Source of the DNA: Pseudomonadota bacterium
GTDB taxonomy: Bacteria; Pseudomonadota; Gammaproteobacteria; Burkholderiales; Rhodocyclaceae
Reading direction: 5' to 3'
Length of the DNA: 35,195 nt
Assembly (NCBI GenBank): GCA_021849505.1
Contig: JAJZSW010000022.1
Span: 1 to 35,195, forward strand
The translations under genes were made by a program, and so were the position numbers. Positions within the stretch are counted from its first letter, which is position 1, and every line of letters begins with the position of its first letter. Positions 24,497 through 32,529 of the stretch are shown here, in pieces. The notes under the pieces are model-generated. The model made no database searches. It saw only the letters and a program-made list of their open reading frames with translations, and was not told the DNA's origin.

Positions 24497-25603
24497 ATGA
24501 CATTTTCCGTTCAACCGGTCGACACGGCGCTCGACGCCGCCCTGCGCGCGAAGATCGACGGCAAGACCAAACCCCTCGGCGCGCTGGGCCGGCTCGAAGA
24601 CCTCGCGCTGCAGATCGGCCGCGTGCGCGGCTCGCTGACGCCGACCTTGAACCAGCCGCACCTCGTCGTCTTCGCCGGCGACCATGGCGCGGCAAAAGCC
24701 GGCATTTCCGCCTTCCCGCAGGATGTGACTTGGCAGATGGTCGAGAACTTCCTTGCCGGCGGCGCGGCGATCAATGTCTTCGCTCGTGCCAACGGCATTG
24801 CGCTGACGGTGGTGGATGCCGGCGTGGCCCATGACTTCGGCGATCGTCCCGGGCTCGTCGATGCAAAACAAGCCGTAGGCGCAGTTTCGGTGCAGGCTAA
24901 CGTGAGCGCAGCGAACGTTATGCCGGAGCCAAAAGTCGGCGCTGGCGGGACGGCAAGTTATCTCGATGGCGCGGCGATGACGGCGGAGCAATGCTCCACG
25001 GCCATGAAGCGCGGCGCGGCCATCGCCGCCGAACTGGCCGACAAGGGTTGCGAGGTGGTCGGTTTCGGCGAAATGGGCATCGGCAACACTGCCTCGGCCG
25101 CGCTGCTGACGCATTGCCTGAGCGGCGCGCCGCTGGCCGACTGTGTCGGGCGCGGCACCGGACTGGACGACGCAGGGCTGGCGCGCAAGACCGTTCTGTT
25201 GCAGCAGGCGCTGACGCTCTGGTCGGAGCGCAACGACGATCCGCTGACCGTGCTCGCCCGCTACGGCGGCTTCGAGATCGCGATGATGGCTGGCGCGATG
25301 CTGGCCGCCGCACAAAGGAAAATGCTCATACTGGTCGACGGCTTCATCTGCGGCGCGGCGGCGCTGGTTGCCGCGCGGCTTGCCCCCGCTTTCCTGGACT
25401 ACGCGGTGTTTTCGCATCTCTCCAGGGAGCCGGGGCATCGCCTGCAATTGGATGCGCTGGGCGTCGAACCGCTGCTCGATCTCGACCTGCGCCTCGGCGA
25501 GGGTACCGGCGCAGCGCTGGCCTGGCCGCTGGTGCGCGCGGCCTGCGCCTTCCTCAACGAAATGGCGAGCTTCGAGTCGGCCGGCGTCAGCGAGAAGTTG
25601 TGA
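24497..25603 (+). CDS. cobT: Nicotinate-nucleotide--dimethylbenzimidazole phosphoribosyltransferase (CobT) with an in-frame insertion
   Basis: 368 residues. CobT attaches ribose phosphate from nicotinate mononucleotide to dimethylbenzimidazole (the BluB product). [107 protein letters not shown] and [10 protein letters not shown] are hallmarks. Between PGLVDAK and [13 protein letters not shown], where most CobT proteins have a short 'IxxGTxN' link, there are about 25 extra residues ([20 protein letters not shown] then PKVGAGGTA). The DNA there holds a palindrome (24898-24920) and a perfect dispersed repeat (24932-24954). All downstream active-site motifs are intact, so the enzyme is probably functional. 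ATG at 24497 was chosen; an upstream frame adds only PAFFPGAR. Confidence 0.93.
   Translation: MTFSVQPVDTALDAALRAKIDGKTKPLGALGRLEDLALQIGRVRGSLTPTLNQPHLVVFAGDHGAAKAGISAFPQDVTWQMVENFLAGGAAINVFARANGIALTVVDAGVAHDFGDRPGLVDAKQAVGAVSVQANVSAANVMPEPKVGAGGTASYLDGAAMTAEQCSTAMKRGAAIAAELADKGCEVVGFGEMGIGNTASAALLTHCLSGAPLADCVGRGTGLDDAGLARKTVLLQQALTLWSERNDDPLTVLARYGGFEIAMMAGAMLAAAQRKMLILVDGFICGAAALVAARLAPAFLDYAVFSHLSREPGHRLQLDALGVEPLLDLDLRLGEGTGAALAWPLVRAACAFLNEMASFESAGVSEKL
24898..24920. repeat. REP-like imperfect palindrome inside cobT
   Basis: TAACGT at 24898-24903 and ACGTTA at 24915-24920 form a 6-bp inverted repeat around GAGCGCAGCGA, bordered by GGC (24895-24897) and GCC (24922-24924). It lies 11 bases before the perfect dispersed repeat, and together they make up the extra segment of cobT. 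It looks like a small repetitive element, but only one copy is in the window. Confidence 0.5.
24932..24954 (+). repeat. Dispersed 23-bp repeat, copy 7 (perfect)
   Basis: Exact match to the consensus, in cobT, read as KVGAGGTA. The base after it is A, as in most copies, suggesting a 24-bp element. Confidence 0.93.
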
Positions 25604-26352
25604 AAGAGCTGGAATACTTCTTCGCCGCACTGCGCTTCTTCACGCGGCTGCCAGTGCCGGGCTGGGTTAGGCATTCGGCGGAACAGCTCAACCACGCCGC
25701 GCGCTGGTTCCCGGCAATCGGCCTGATCGTCGGCACCATTGGTGCGGCGGTCACGCTGGCAGCATTGCAGCTCTGGCCGGTGCAGATCGCCGTGCTGTTC
25801 GGCATGGCGGCGACACTGCTCGTCACCGGTGCCTTCCACGAGGATGGCCTCGCCGACAGCATCGACGGCTTCGGCGGCGGCTGGACGAAGGCGCAGGTGC
25901 TGGCGATCATGAAGGACTCGCGCATCGGCAGCTACGGCGCCATCGGCATCGGCATGGCGCTGCTGGCCAAATTCCAGGCCCTCGCCGTCCTGCCGGCGCC
26001 GACTTTGCCGCTGGCGCTGATCGCCGGCCACGCCGTCTCGCGCCTCGCTTCCACCACGCTGATCTTCGCGCTCGACTACGCGCGCGACGACGACACGTCA
26101 AAATCGAAGCCGCTCGCCACGCGCATGGGCAAGGGCGAACTCGCCGTCGCCGCGCTGTGCGGATTCGCGCCCTGCCTGCTGCTGCCATGGCCGCAGGTGA
26201 CGGTCGCATTGCTGCTGGTCGCTGTCGTCACGCTGCTTGCCGCGCGTTATTTCGTGCGGCGCATCGGCGGCTACACGGGAGACTGTCTGGGCGCCACGCA
26301 GCAACTGACGGAAATTGCGTTTTATCTCGGTCTGCTATGCGACTTTGGCTGA
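25600..26352 (+). CDS. cobS: Adenosylcobinamide-GDP ribazoletransferase (cobalamin synthase) CobS
   Basis: 250 residues, several membrane helices. CobS joins adenosylcobinamide-GDP with alpha-ribazole (phosphate) at the inner membrane, the last assembly step. [62 protein letters not shown] (metal-binding Asp/Glu cluster; given here as one conserved block in two parts, [16 protein letters not shown] and [10 protein letters not shown]) and [17 protein letters not shown] are family marks. The GTG start overlaps the cobT stop (GTGA). A loop between helices carries a repeat copy read AVLPAPTL. It overlaps cobC by 16 bases. Confidence 0.94.
   Translation: MKELEYFFAALRFFTRLPVPGWVRHSAEQLNHAARWFPAIGLIVGTIGAAVTLAALQLWPVQIAVLFGMAATLLVTGAFHEDGLADSIDGFGGGWTKAQVLAIMKDSRIGSYGAIGIGMALLAKFQALAVLPAPTLPLALIAGHAVSRLASTTLIFALDYARDDDTSKSKPLATRMGKGELAVAALCGFAPCLLLPWPQVTVALLLVAVVTLLAARYFVRRIGGYTGDCLGATQQLTEIAFYLGLLCDFG
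25984..26006 (-). repeat. Dispersed 23-bp repeat, copy 8 (2 mismatches)
   Basis: Minus-strand match at 21 of 23 positions in cobS, in a loop between membrane helices; read in the gene frame as AVLPAPTL. Confidence 0.82.
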
Positions 26353-26864
26353 TCCGCCATCCGCCGCCGGCCGTGCCGCCCGGCACTTGTTACGGTGCCA
26401 CCGATTTGCCGCTGGCCGAAGACCCGGTCGTTCATGCCGAGGCATTGCGGGCATTGCTGCCCGCGGACATCCCCCTCTTTTCCAGCCCCCTTGCGCGCTG
26501 CCGCCGGCTGGCCGAACGGCTGCATCCGGCGCCGATCATCGATGCGCGCATTCGCGAGATCGATTTCGGCGCGTGGGAGATGCAGGCCTGGGACCGCCTC
26601 GACCGCGCCCTGCTCGATGCCTGGGCGGCCGATCCGTTCCGCTTCGTGCCGCCGGGCGGCGAGGCGGTGGCGGCTCTGCGCGCGCGCGTCGCGGACTTTC
26701 TCGCGACGCTACCCGACGAAGCCGTGCTGGTGGCGCATGCGGGGGTGATCAAGGTCTGCGCCGCCGAGCTGGCCGGCGAACAGGACTGGTTCTCGCTGCG
26801 CTTCGACTACGGCAGGGTCAGCCTGATCGAGGACGGCCGCTTCGCCTGGCGCAATCGCCGTTAG
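26337..26864 (+). CDS. cobC: Alpha-ribazole-5'-phosphate phosphatase-like histidine phosphatase (CobC)
   Basis: 175 residues of the histidine phosphatase superfamily. CobC removes the phosphate from alpha-ribazole phosphate or adenosylcobalamin phosphate. The N-terminal motif is LIRHPPP, where most relatives have RHG; the catalytic His is present. CYGATDLPLAE, FSSPLARCRRLAERL, IREIDFGAWEMQAWDRL and the second His in VLVAHAGVIK are as expected. RHP in place of RHG does not remove the nucleophile, and the rest is intact, so an active enzyme is likely. ATG at 26337 overlaps cobS. The end overlaps the convergent beta-CASP gene by four bases. Confidence 0.88.
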   Translation: MRLWLIRHPPPAVPPGTCYGATDLPLAEDPVVHAEALRALLPADIPLFSSPLARCRRLAERLHPAPIIDARIREIDFGAWEMQAWDRLDRALLDAWAADPFRFVPPGGEAVAALRARVADFLATLPDEAVLVAHAGVIKVCAAELAGEQDWFSLRFDYGRVSLIEDGRFAWRNRR

Positions 26865-28267
26865 AGCAACGTGACGCTTTGCCCGGGTTCCGGGGCCTCG
26901 GCTGCCCAGCCGAGGGTGTCGTGCAGGGTCGCGGCAAATCCGGTGGCGGTTTCCGCCTCGCCATGCACGACGAAGGTGCGCCGCGGGGTGCTGTGGAACT
27001 TGCCGAGCCAGTCCAGCAGCGCGGCGCGGTCGGCGTGGGCGGACAGTCCGCCCAGCGTGTAGATGTCGGCCCGGACGGGGTATTCCTCGCCCAGGATGCG
27101 CACGTGGCGGGCGCCATCGACCAGCTTGCGCCCGAGGGTGCCGGCGGCCTGGAAGCCGGTGATCAGGACGGTGGACTCGGGGCGCGGCAGGTTGGCGCGC
27201 AGGTGGAACTTGATGCGGCCGGCTTCGCACATGCCGCTGGCCGAGATGATCACCGCCCCGCCCCTGATGCGGTCGAGCGCCTGCGATTCCTCGACGTCCT
27301 CGACGAAGGCGAGCTTGCGGAAATGGGCATCGCCGCCGTGCCGGCCGAGGACCGCGTGGGCCTCTTCGTCCAGCAGGGCCATGTGCCGCGCGGTGACTTC
27401 GGTGGCGGCCGTGGCCATCGGCGAATCGACATAGACCTCGAGCTTCGGGATGCGTCCCTGCCGGGTCAGGTCGGCGAGCAGGAACAGCATGTCCTGGGTG
27501 CGGCCGACCGCGAAGGCGGGCACAATCAGGTTGCCGCCCTTGCGCTCGATCGTGTCGAGGACGGCCTGCACCAGTTCGTCCTCGGTGGCGGCCATGCTCT
27601 TGTGCAGGCGGTTGCCGTAGGTCGATTCGACCACCAGCCAGTCGGCCTGGTCGACCGGCGTCGGATCGCGTACCAGCGGCCGCGCCGGCTGGCCGAGATC
27701 GCCCGAAAATACGATCTTGCGCGTGTGCGGGCCCTCCTTGACGGCAATCTCGATGATGGCCGAACCGAGGATGTGGCCGGCATCACGGAAGACGCAGCGG
27801 ACGTCCGGGTGCGGCGCGATCTCGGCACCATAGTCCACCGCCTGCAGGCGCTTCAGGCACTGGCGCGCCTGCGTCACCGTGTAGAGCGGGGCCACTTCGC
27901 TGCGCAGGCCCTGCTTCGAGCGGAAGCGCCGCTTGTTCTCGTATTCGACCTCCTTCTCCTGGATGTGGGCGGCGTCGGGCAGCATCACGGCGAGCAGGTC
28001 GCAGGTGGCGCGCGTCGCGTAAATCGGGCCCTTGTATCCCAGGGCCACCAGCCGCGGCAGCAGGCCGGAATGGTCGATGTGGGCGTGGGTCAGCAGGACG
28101 AAATCGAGGTGGCGCAAATCGAAGCCGAACGCCTGACGATTCTTGCCGCGCGCCTCGCGGCCGCCCTGGAACAGGCCGCAATCGACGAGGAAACGCGCGG
28201 CAGCGGTCTCGACGAGATAGCAGGAACCGGTGACTTCGCGCGCGGCGCCGAAAAAGCTCAGTTGCAT
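26861..28267 (-). CDS. Beta-CASP metallo-beta-lactamase RNA-processing nuclease (YSH1/RNase J-like family)
   Basis: 468 residues. The metallo-beta-lactamase site is LLTHAHIDHSGLLP (His61, His63, Asp65, His66), with later metal ligands in FRDAGHILGSA and IVFSGDLGQPARPL. The beta-CASP insert (VPAFAVGRTQDMLFLL, YVDSPMATAATEVT, VIISASGMCEAGRIKFHL) and the C-terminal RMMBL part (GGLSAHADRAALLDWLG, FVVHGEAET) follow. Such bacterial proteins are predicted endo-/exoribonucleases related to eukaryotic CPSF73; the substrate is unknown. The start at MQLSFFGAAREVTGSCYL is the conserved N-terminus, with GGAG upstream; a longer frame to 28522 lies in the mgtE region and is rejected. Confidence 0.92.
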   Translation of the reverse strand: MQLSFFGAAREVTGSCYLVETAAARFLVDCGLFQGGREARGKNRQAFGFDLRHLDFVLLTHAHIDHSGLLPRLVALGYKGPIYATRATCDLLAVMLPDAAHIQEKEVEYENKRRFRSKQGLRSEVAPLYTVTQARQCLKRLQAVDYGAEIAPHPDVRCVFRDAGHILGSAIIEIAVKEGPHTRKIVFSGDLGQPARPLVRDPTPVDQADWLVVESTYGNRLHKSMAATEDELVQAVLDTIERKGGNLIVPAFAVGRTQDMLFLLADLTRQGRIPKLEVYVDSPMATAATEVTARHMALLDEEAHAVLGRHGGDAHFRKLAFVEDVEESQALDRIRGGAVIISASGMCEAGRIKFHLRANLPRPESTVLITGFQAAGTLGRKLVDGARHVRILGEEYPVRADIYTLGGLSAHADRAALLDWLGKFHSTPRRTFVVHGEAETATGFAATLHDTLGWAAEAPEPGQSVTLL

Positions 28268-28308
28268 TGCGGTTCTCCGTTTTGCCGTGGGCGCTGACCG
28301 CCAGCAGG

Positions 28309-29784
28309 TTAAAGAAGGAATAGTGTCGCCAGCCCGAGGAAGATGAAGAAGCCGCCCGAGTCGGTGACGGCGGTGACCATTACCGAACCGCCGACCGCCG
28401 GGTCGCGGCCGAGCTTCTGCAGGGTCATCGGGATCGCGACGCCGACGGCGGCAGCGAGGCCGAGGTTGAGCGTCATCGCCGCGGTCATTACCGCGCCGAG
28501 GCGCCAGTCGCCGTAGAGCCACCAGGCGACGAGACCGAGCAGCCCGCCCCAGACCAGCCCGTTGATCAGCGCGACCTTGAGCTCCTTGCGGTAGAGGCGC
28601 CGTTCCGATTCCTGCCCGATCTGGCCGAGGGCGATGGCGCGCACGATCATCGTGATGGTCTGGTTGCCCGAGTTGCCGCCGATGCCGGCAACGATGGGCA
28701 TCAGCGCGGCAAGCGCGACGAGCTTCTCGATCGAACCCTCGAAGGCGCCGATCACGCGCGAGGCGATGAAGGCCGTGACGAGGTTGAGCGCCAGCCAGGC
28801 CCAGCGGTTCTTCACCGAGTCGATCACCGGCGCGAAGATGTCCTCTTCCTCCTTCAGGCCGGCCTGCGCGAGCTGCTCGGCCTCGGCTTCCTGGCGGACA
28901 TAGTCGAGCACGGCATCGACGGTCACGCGGCCGACCAAAATGCCATCGGCATCGACGACCGGTGCCGACACCAGGTCGTAGCGTTCGAAGGCCTGCGCGG
29001 CCGTCTCCGCCTTGTCTTCGGGTTGCAGCGTCAGGGCATCCTTACGCATCACCTGCGCGACGAGGGTTTCCGGATCGTTGACCAGCAGCGCGTTGATCGG
29101 CAGCACGCCCTGCAGGCGGTCCTCGCGGTCGACGACGAACAGCTGGTCGGTCTGGTCGGGCAGCGCATCGAACAGCCGCAGGTAGCGCAGCACGACCTCG
29201 AGCGTGACGTCCTCGCGCACCGAGACGAGGTCGAAATCCATCAGTGCGCCGACGGCGTCCTCGTCGTAGGACATCGCAGCGCGCAGCTGTTCGCGCTCCT
29301 CGGTGCCGAGGCTGCGGAACACGTCCTCCATGACCTCGGAGGGCAGGTCGGGCGCGAGGTCGGCCAGTTCATCGGCATCGAGCTGTTCGGCCGCGGCCTT
29401 GAGTTCGTGCGGCGCCATCGTCTCGATGAGGGATTCGCGCACCGCATCGGAGAGCTCGATGAGAATTTCGCCGTCGCGCTCGGCCTTGACCAGGTCCCAG
29501 ACCATGAGGCGCTCGTCAAGCGGCAGCGCCTCGAGGATGTAGGCGATGTCGGCGGCGTGCAGCTTCTCGAGCTTCTGCGCCAGCTTGGCGAGGTTCTCCT
29601 TGTGGACGAGCTGCTCGACGAGTTCGTGGCGCGGCATTTCCTGCCGGTGCACCAGGTCCTCGACGCGTTTCTGGCGGGCGAACAGATCCCTGATCTCGCG
29701 CAGGTGCTGCGCGAAATCCTCCTGGCGGGTGTCTTCCCGAGGTTCGGCGGGCAGGTCCGTGGGCAGTTTGTCCGGTTCGTCCAT
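28309..29784 (-). CDS. mgtE: Magnesium transporter MgtE
   Basis: 491 residues. MgtE is a Mg2+ channel gated by its cytoplasmic domains. Order: an N-terminal acidic segment, the superhelical MgtE_N domain (~60-170, AADIAYILEALPLDER, LADLAPDLPSEVMEDVF), two CBS domains (~175-300, VGALMDFDLVSVREDVT, VTVDAVLDYVRQEAEAE), then a membrane domain of about five helices with VAGIGGNSGNQTITMIVRAIALG and GRDPAVGGSVMVTAVTDSGGF, the conserved pore segments. Length and domain order are normal. Coupling to the beta-CASP gene is possible (41-base gap) but no functional link is known. Confidence 0.95.
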   Translation of the reverse strand: MDEPDKLPTDLPAEPREDTRQEDFAQHLREIRDLFARQKRVEDLVHRQEMPRHELVEQLVHKENLAKLAQKLEKLHAADIAYILEALPLDERLMVWDLVKAERDGEILIELSDAVRESLIETMAPHELKAAAEQLDADELADLAPDLPSEVMEDVFRSLGTEEREQLRAAMSYDEDAVGALMDFDLVSVREDVTLEVVLRYLRLFDALPDQTDQLFVVDREDRLQGVLPINALLVNDPETLVAQVMRKDALTLQPEDKAETAAQAFERYDLVSAPVVDADGILVGRVTVDAVLDYVRQEAEAEQLAQAGLKEEEDIFAPVIDSVKNRWAWLALNLVTAFIASRVIGAFEGSIEKLVALAALMPIVAGIGGNSGNQTITMIVRAIALGQIGQESERRLYRKELKVALINGLVWGGLLGLVAWWLYGDWRLGAVMTAAMTLNLGLAAAVGVAIPMTLQKLGRDPAVGGSVMVTAVTDSGGFFIFLGLATLFLL

Positions 29785-29812
29785 GACCCGCGATTCTAGG
29801 CGCTGGCGCAGG

Positions 29813-30508
29813 CTAGGGAATGACGGAATACTGCATGCGGCCCAGAATCAGCTGGCTGCGGCGGTCGAGGTAGGCGGAATTGGGGTTTTTCTCGAACTTG
29901 CGCGGCGCGGGCAGCATCACGGCAAGGCGCGCCGCCTGGGCGGCATTCAGCTGGCCGGCGCCGGTGTCGAAGTAGCGCCGCGCGGCCGCCTCGGCGCCGA
30001 ATACCCCCTCGCCCCATTCGACGACGTTCAGATAGACCTCGAGGATGCGGCGCTTGTCCCAGAGCAGTTCCAGCCAGACGGTGATGATCGCCTCCTGCGC
30101 CTTGCGCCACGGGGTTTTCGCCGCCGATAGAAACAGGTTCTTGGCGAGCTGCTGGCTGATCGTCGAACCGCCGGCGACGACCCTGCCCTTCTTCTGGTTC
30201 TTCTCGATGGCCTTCTGGATGCCTTCCCAGTCGAAGCCCTCATGGTCGATGAACTTGTCGTCCTCGGCGGCGATGACGGCGCGCTTGAGCTGGGCGGAGA
30301 TCTTCGCGTAGGGTACCCAGCTGTGGCGCAATTGCGCCCTGGGATTCTTCGCGCGCAATTCGTCCAGCCGCTGGGCCATGAAACTCGTCTGGCCCGGATC
30401 GACGTAACGCCACCAGACCACCCAGCCGAAATACCAGCCCTGCCAGAGCAGGAGCAGCAGGCCGGCCGCCGCCAGCCCCTTCAGCAGCCAGCGCGGGGCG
30501 GGTCTCAT
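29813..30508 (-). CDS. mtgA: Monofunctional biosynthetic peptidoglycan transglycosylase MtgA
   Basis: 231 residues, with one N-terminal membrane helix (~10-30) and a periplasmic GT51 domain. It polymerises lipid II into glycan strands. The catalytic Glu lies in VIAAEDDKFIDHEGFDW, followed by GGSTISQQLAKNLFLS, RKAQEAIITVWLELLWDKRRILEVYLNVVEWG and FGAEAAARRYF, all GT51 motifs. No transpeptidase domain follows, as expected for MtgA. The ATG overlaps the stop of the NYN gene (ATGA), so the two are co-translated. Confidence 0.95.
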   Translation of the reverse strand: MRPAPRWLLKGLAAAGLLLLLWQGWYFGWVVWWRYVDPGQTSFMAQRLDELRAKNPRAQLRHSWVPYAKISAQLKRAVIAAEDDKFIDHEGFDWEGIQKAIEKNQKKGRVVAGGSTISQQLAKNLFLSAAKTPWRKAQEAIITVWLELLWDKRRILEVYLNVVEWGEGVFGAEAAARRYFDTGAGQLNAAQAARLAVMLPAPRKFEKNPNSAYLDRRSQLILGRMQYSVIP

Positions 30509-31620
30509 GCCTGGCCGGATGGCTCCGTTTTCTTGCGGCGCGGCGCGGCGCGGGTCGAGCGGGACTTGCGGGCGGCTTTCTTCTGCGGGGCGGGCGCGGC
30601 GGCCGGTTCGGCAACCGGTGCGGCTTCAGGCACGGGCACGGGAACGGGTGCCGGTTCCGCTGCAGCGTCGGCGACGGGTGTGGCCGCCTTCGGCTTGCGG
30701 CCGCCGCGCGCGCGGCGCTTGGCAGGGGCCGCGGGTTCGGCCGCGGATGTTTCCTCAAAAGTCGGTGCTGGTGGGACGGCACTTTCTTCCGCGGGAACGC
30801 TCGGCGCGGACGTTTCGGGTTCTGCCGGCGGCGGCACGTTGCCCGGTGCGCGCCGCTTCACGTAGGCGCTGTTGTTCTCGCGGCCGAATTCGAGCAGGCC
30901 GCGCTTGTGGGCATCCTCGAGCAGCGCGCCGAGCGTCCGGTAGCCGTGGTAATTCTCGTTGAAGCCCGGATGGCGGCGCTTGATCGCCTCCTTGAGCACC
31001 GAGGCCCAGACCTTCTCGTCGTCGCTGCGGTCTTCGAGCAGGGCTTCGAGCGTATCGACCGCCTTGGTGATGCCCTTGAGGCGCAGCTCCTCCTGCTTCT
31101 GCGGGTCGGCCGGCAGGCGGCTCTGCCGGTCCTCGCGCTGGCGCTTCCTCATCAGGTCGTCGATGTAGATGAACTCGTCGCAGTTGGCGATCAGCAGGTC
31201 GGAGGTCGACTGCTTGACGCCGACGCCGATCACCCGCTTGGCGTTCTCGCGCAGCTTGGAGACCAGCGGCGAGAAGTCCGAATCGCCGCTGATGATGACG
31301 AAGGTGTTGACGTGCGCCTTGGTGTAGCAGAGGTCGAGCGCGTCGACCACCATGCGGATGTCGGCGGAGTTCTTGCCCGACTGGCGCACGTGGGGAATCT
31401 CGATCAGCTCGAAGTTGGCCTCGTGCATCGCGGCCTTGAAGCTCTTGTAGCGCTCCCAGTCGCAGTAGGCCTTCTTGACGACGATGCTGCCCTTGAGCAG
31501 CAGGCGTTCCAGGATGGGTTTGATGTCGAATTTCTCGTACTGCGCGTCGCGCACGCCGAGCGCGATGTTCTCGAAGTCGCAGAACAGGGCCATGCTGATG
31601 TCGTCGGCGGATTGGGCCAT
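30505..31620 (-). CDS. NYN-domain putative RNase with OST-HTH/LOTUS domain and disordered basic tail
   Basis: 371 residues. Residues ~8-160 form a NYN (PIN-like) domain: ALFCDFENIALG (Asp15, Asn18), SADIRMVVDALDL and VIISGDSDFSPLVSKLRE supply the acidic metal site expected of an RNase. Residues ~200-270 (VWASVLKEAIKRRHPGFN, GYRTLGALLEDAHKRGLLEF) form an OST-HTH/LOTUS RNA-binding domain. The last ~100 residues are low-complexity Pro/Ala/Glu and then Lys/Arg-rich, probably disordered. A dispersed repeat copy (30758-30780) lies in that tail, read AVPPAPTF. Family members are called LabA/DUF88 proteins; the RNA target is unknown. Confidence 0.88.
   Translation of the reverse strand: MAQSADDISMALFCDFENIALGVRDAQYEKFDIKPILERLLLKGSIVVKKAYCDWERYKSFKAAMHEANFELIEIPHVRQSGKNSADIRMVVDALDLCYTKAHVNTFVIISGDSDFSPLVSKLRENAKRVIGVGVKQSTSDLLIANCDEFIYIDDLMRKRQREDRQSRLPADPQKQEELRLKGITKAVDTLEALLEDRSDDEKVWASVLKEAIKRRHPGFNENYHGYRTLGALLEDAHKRGLLEFGRENNSAYVKRRAPGNVPPPAEPETSAPSVPAEESAVPPAPTFEETSAAEPAAPAKRRARGGRKPKAATPVADAAAEPAPVPVPVPEAAPVAEPAAAPAPQKKAARKSRSTRAAPRRKKTEPSGQA
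30758..30780 (+). repeat. Dispersed 23-bp repeat, copy 9 (2 mismatches)
   Basis: Plus-strand match at 21 of 23 positions, antisense to the NYN gene, in its low-complexity tail. In the gene frame it reads AVPPAPTF. Confidence 0.85.
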
Positions 31621-31635
31621 GGGTGTTTTCCTTGG

Positions 31636-32520
31636 TTAGTTGGTCTGCAGCTGGTCGGCGCCGGTGAAGGACCAGGTGCGGGTGATTTCGATGATGTCGG
31701 TGTCGCGCCGGATCGCGTCGGGGAAGGCGGCGTAGGGCGCCGCCAGCTTGACGATGCGCTGCGCGGCCTCGTCGAGCAGCCGGTGGCCGGAGCCGCGGTT
31801 GAGTTCGACGCGCTCGAGGCTGCCGTCGTTCCTGATCGCGACGGTCAGCACGAGATTGCCGTAGAGCCTGCCCTTGGCCGCCTGGGGATAGTTGAGGTTG
31901 CCGACGCGCTCCACCTTCTGGCGCCAGTCCTCGACATACTGCGCGAAGCGGTATTCCTCGACGCGCGCACCGATGTACTTGCGCTTGGGCCGCTGGTTGT
32001 ACTCCTCGATCGAGCGCGCGATCTCGGCCTCCATGCGCAGCATCGCGCGGGCGGAGGTGACGAGATCGCGGCCCGACACCTCGATTTCCGTGGCGCGCGG
32101 CAGCGGGTCGCCGTCGACGCGGACGGCGCGTTCCGCTCCCGGCCGCGTGAGCATTTCGCGCTGCTGCTTCTCGAGCTGGACGATGCGCTGCTGCGCGGCG
32201 AGGATGTCGTTGCCCGGCTGCGCCTCGCGCGTCGGCGGCAGGGGCGTCTTGGCGCGCACCGGCTTCTCGCTGTTGCCGCCCGCGTCGAGGCTGGCCTGCG
32301 CCTTGGCCTGCGCCTTGTCGGGCTTCGTCGCCTGCCGGCTGTTGACGAGGATGACGTCGAGCGCCTGCGCGCGCGTGCGATCGAGCGCCGCGGGCAGCTT
32401 GAAGTGGATCGACAGCAAAATCGCATGCAGGAACAGCGACACGCCCAGCGCGAGCGTCAGGTGACGCTGCGGCGGATCGAGGGAGCGCAGCCAACTCAGG
32501 GAGTTTGGGGTCGCGGGCAT
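31636..32520 (-). CDS. TonB-like energy transducer protein
   Basis: 294 residues. One N-terminal membrane helix (HLTLALGVSLFLHAILLSIHF, residues ~19-40), a long periplasmic spacer with charged and Gln-rich helices (IVQLEKQQREML) and a C-terminal TonB-type domain (KVERVGNLNYPQAAKGRLYG, LVLTVAIRNDGSLERVELNRGSGHRLLDEAA). TonB proteins pass energy from ExbB/ExbD to outer-membrane receptors. No exbB, exbD or receptor gene is adjacent and the spacer is not the usual Pro-Lys type, so the partner is unclear. It lies 9 bases after the RNB ribonuclease gene in the transcript order. Confidence 0.8.
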   Translation of the reverse strand: MPATPNSLSWLRSLDPPQRHLTLALGVSLFLHAILLSIHFKLPAALDRTRAQALDVILVNSRQATKPDKAQAKAQASLDAGGNSEKPVRAKTPLPPTREAQPGNDILAAQQRIVQLEKQQREMLTRPGAERAVRVDGDPLPRATEIEVSGRDLVTSARAMLRMEAEIARSIEEYNQRPKRKYIGARVEEYRFAQYVEDWRQKVERVGNLNYPQAAKGRLYGNLVLTVAIRNDGSLERVELNRGSGHRLLDEAAQRIVKLAAPYAAFPDAIRRDTDIIEITRTWSFTGADQLQTN

Positions 32521-32529
32521 CGGGAAATT

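Noticed and set aside
26337-26864. RHP instead of RHG in CobC as a sign of inactivation
   Set aside because: The nucleophilic His, the Arg and the second catalytic His are all present; the Gly position tolerates change.
26315-28297. A 660-codon plus-strand open frame opposite the beta-CASP gene
   Set aside because: Antisense shadow; no start signal and no family resemblance.
31654-31672. GTCGGCGCCGGTG resembling the repeat in the TonB-like gene
   Set aside because: Similarity ends after about 11 bases; expected by chance at this base composition.
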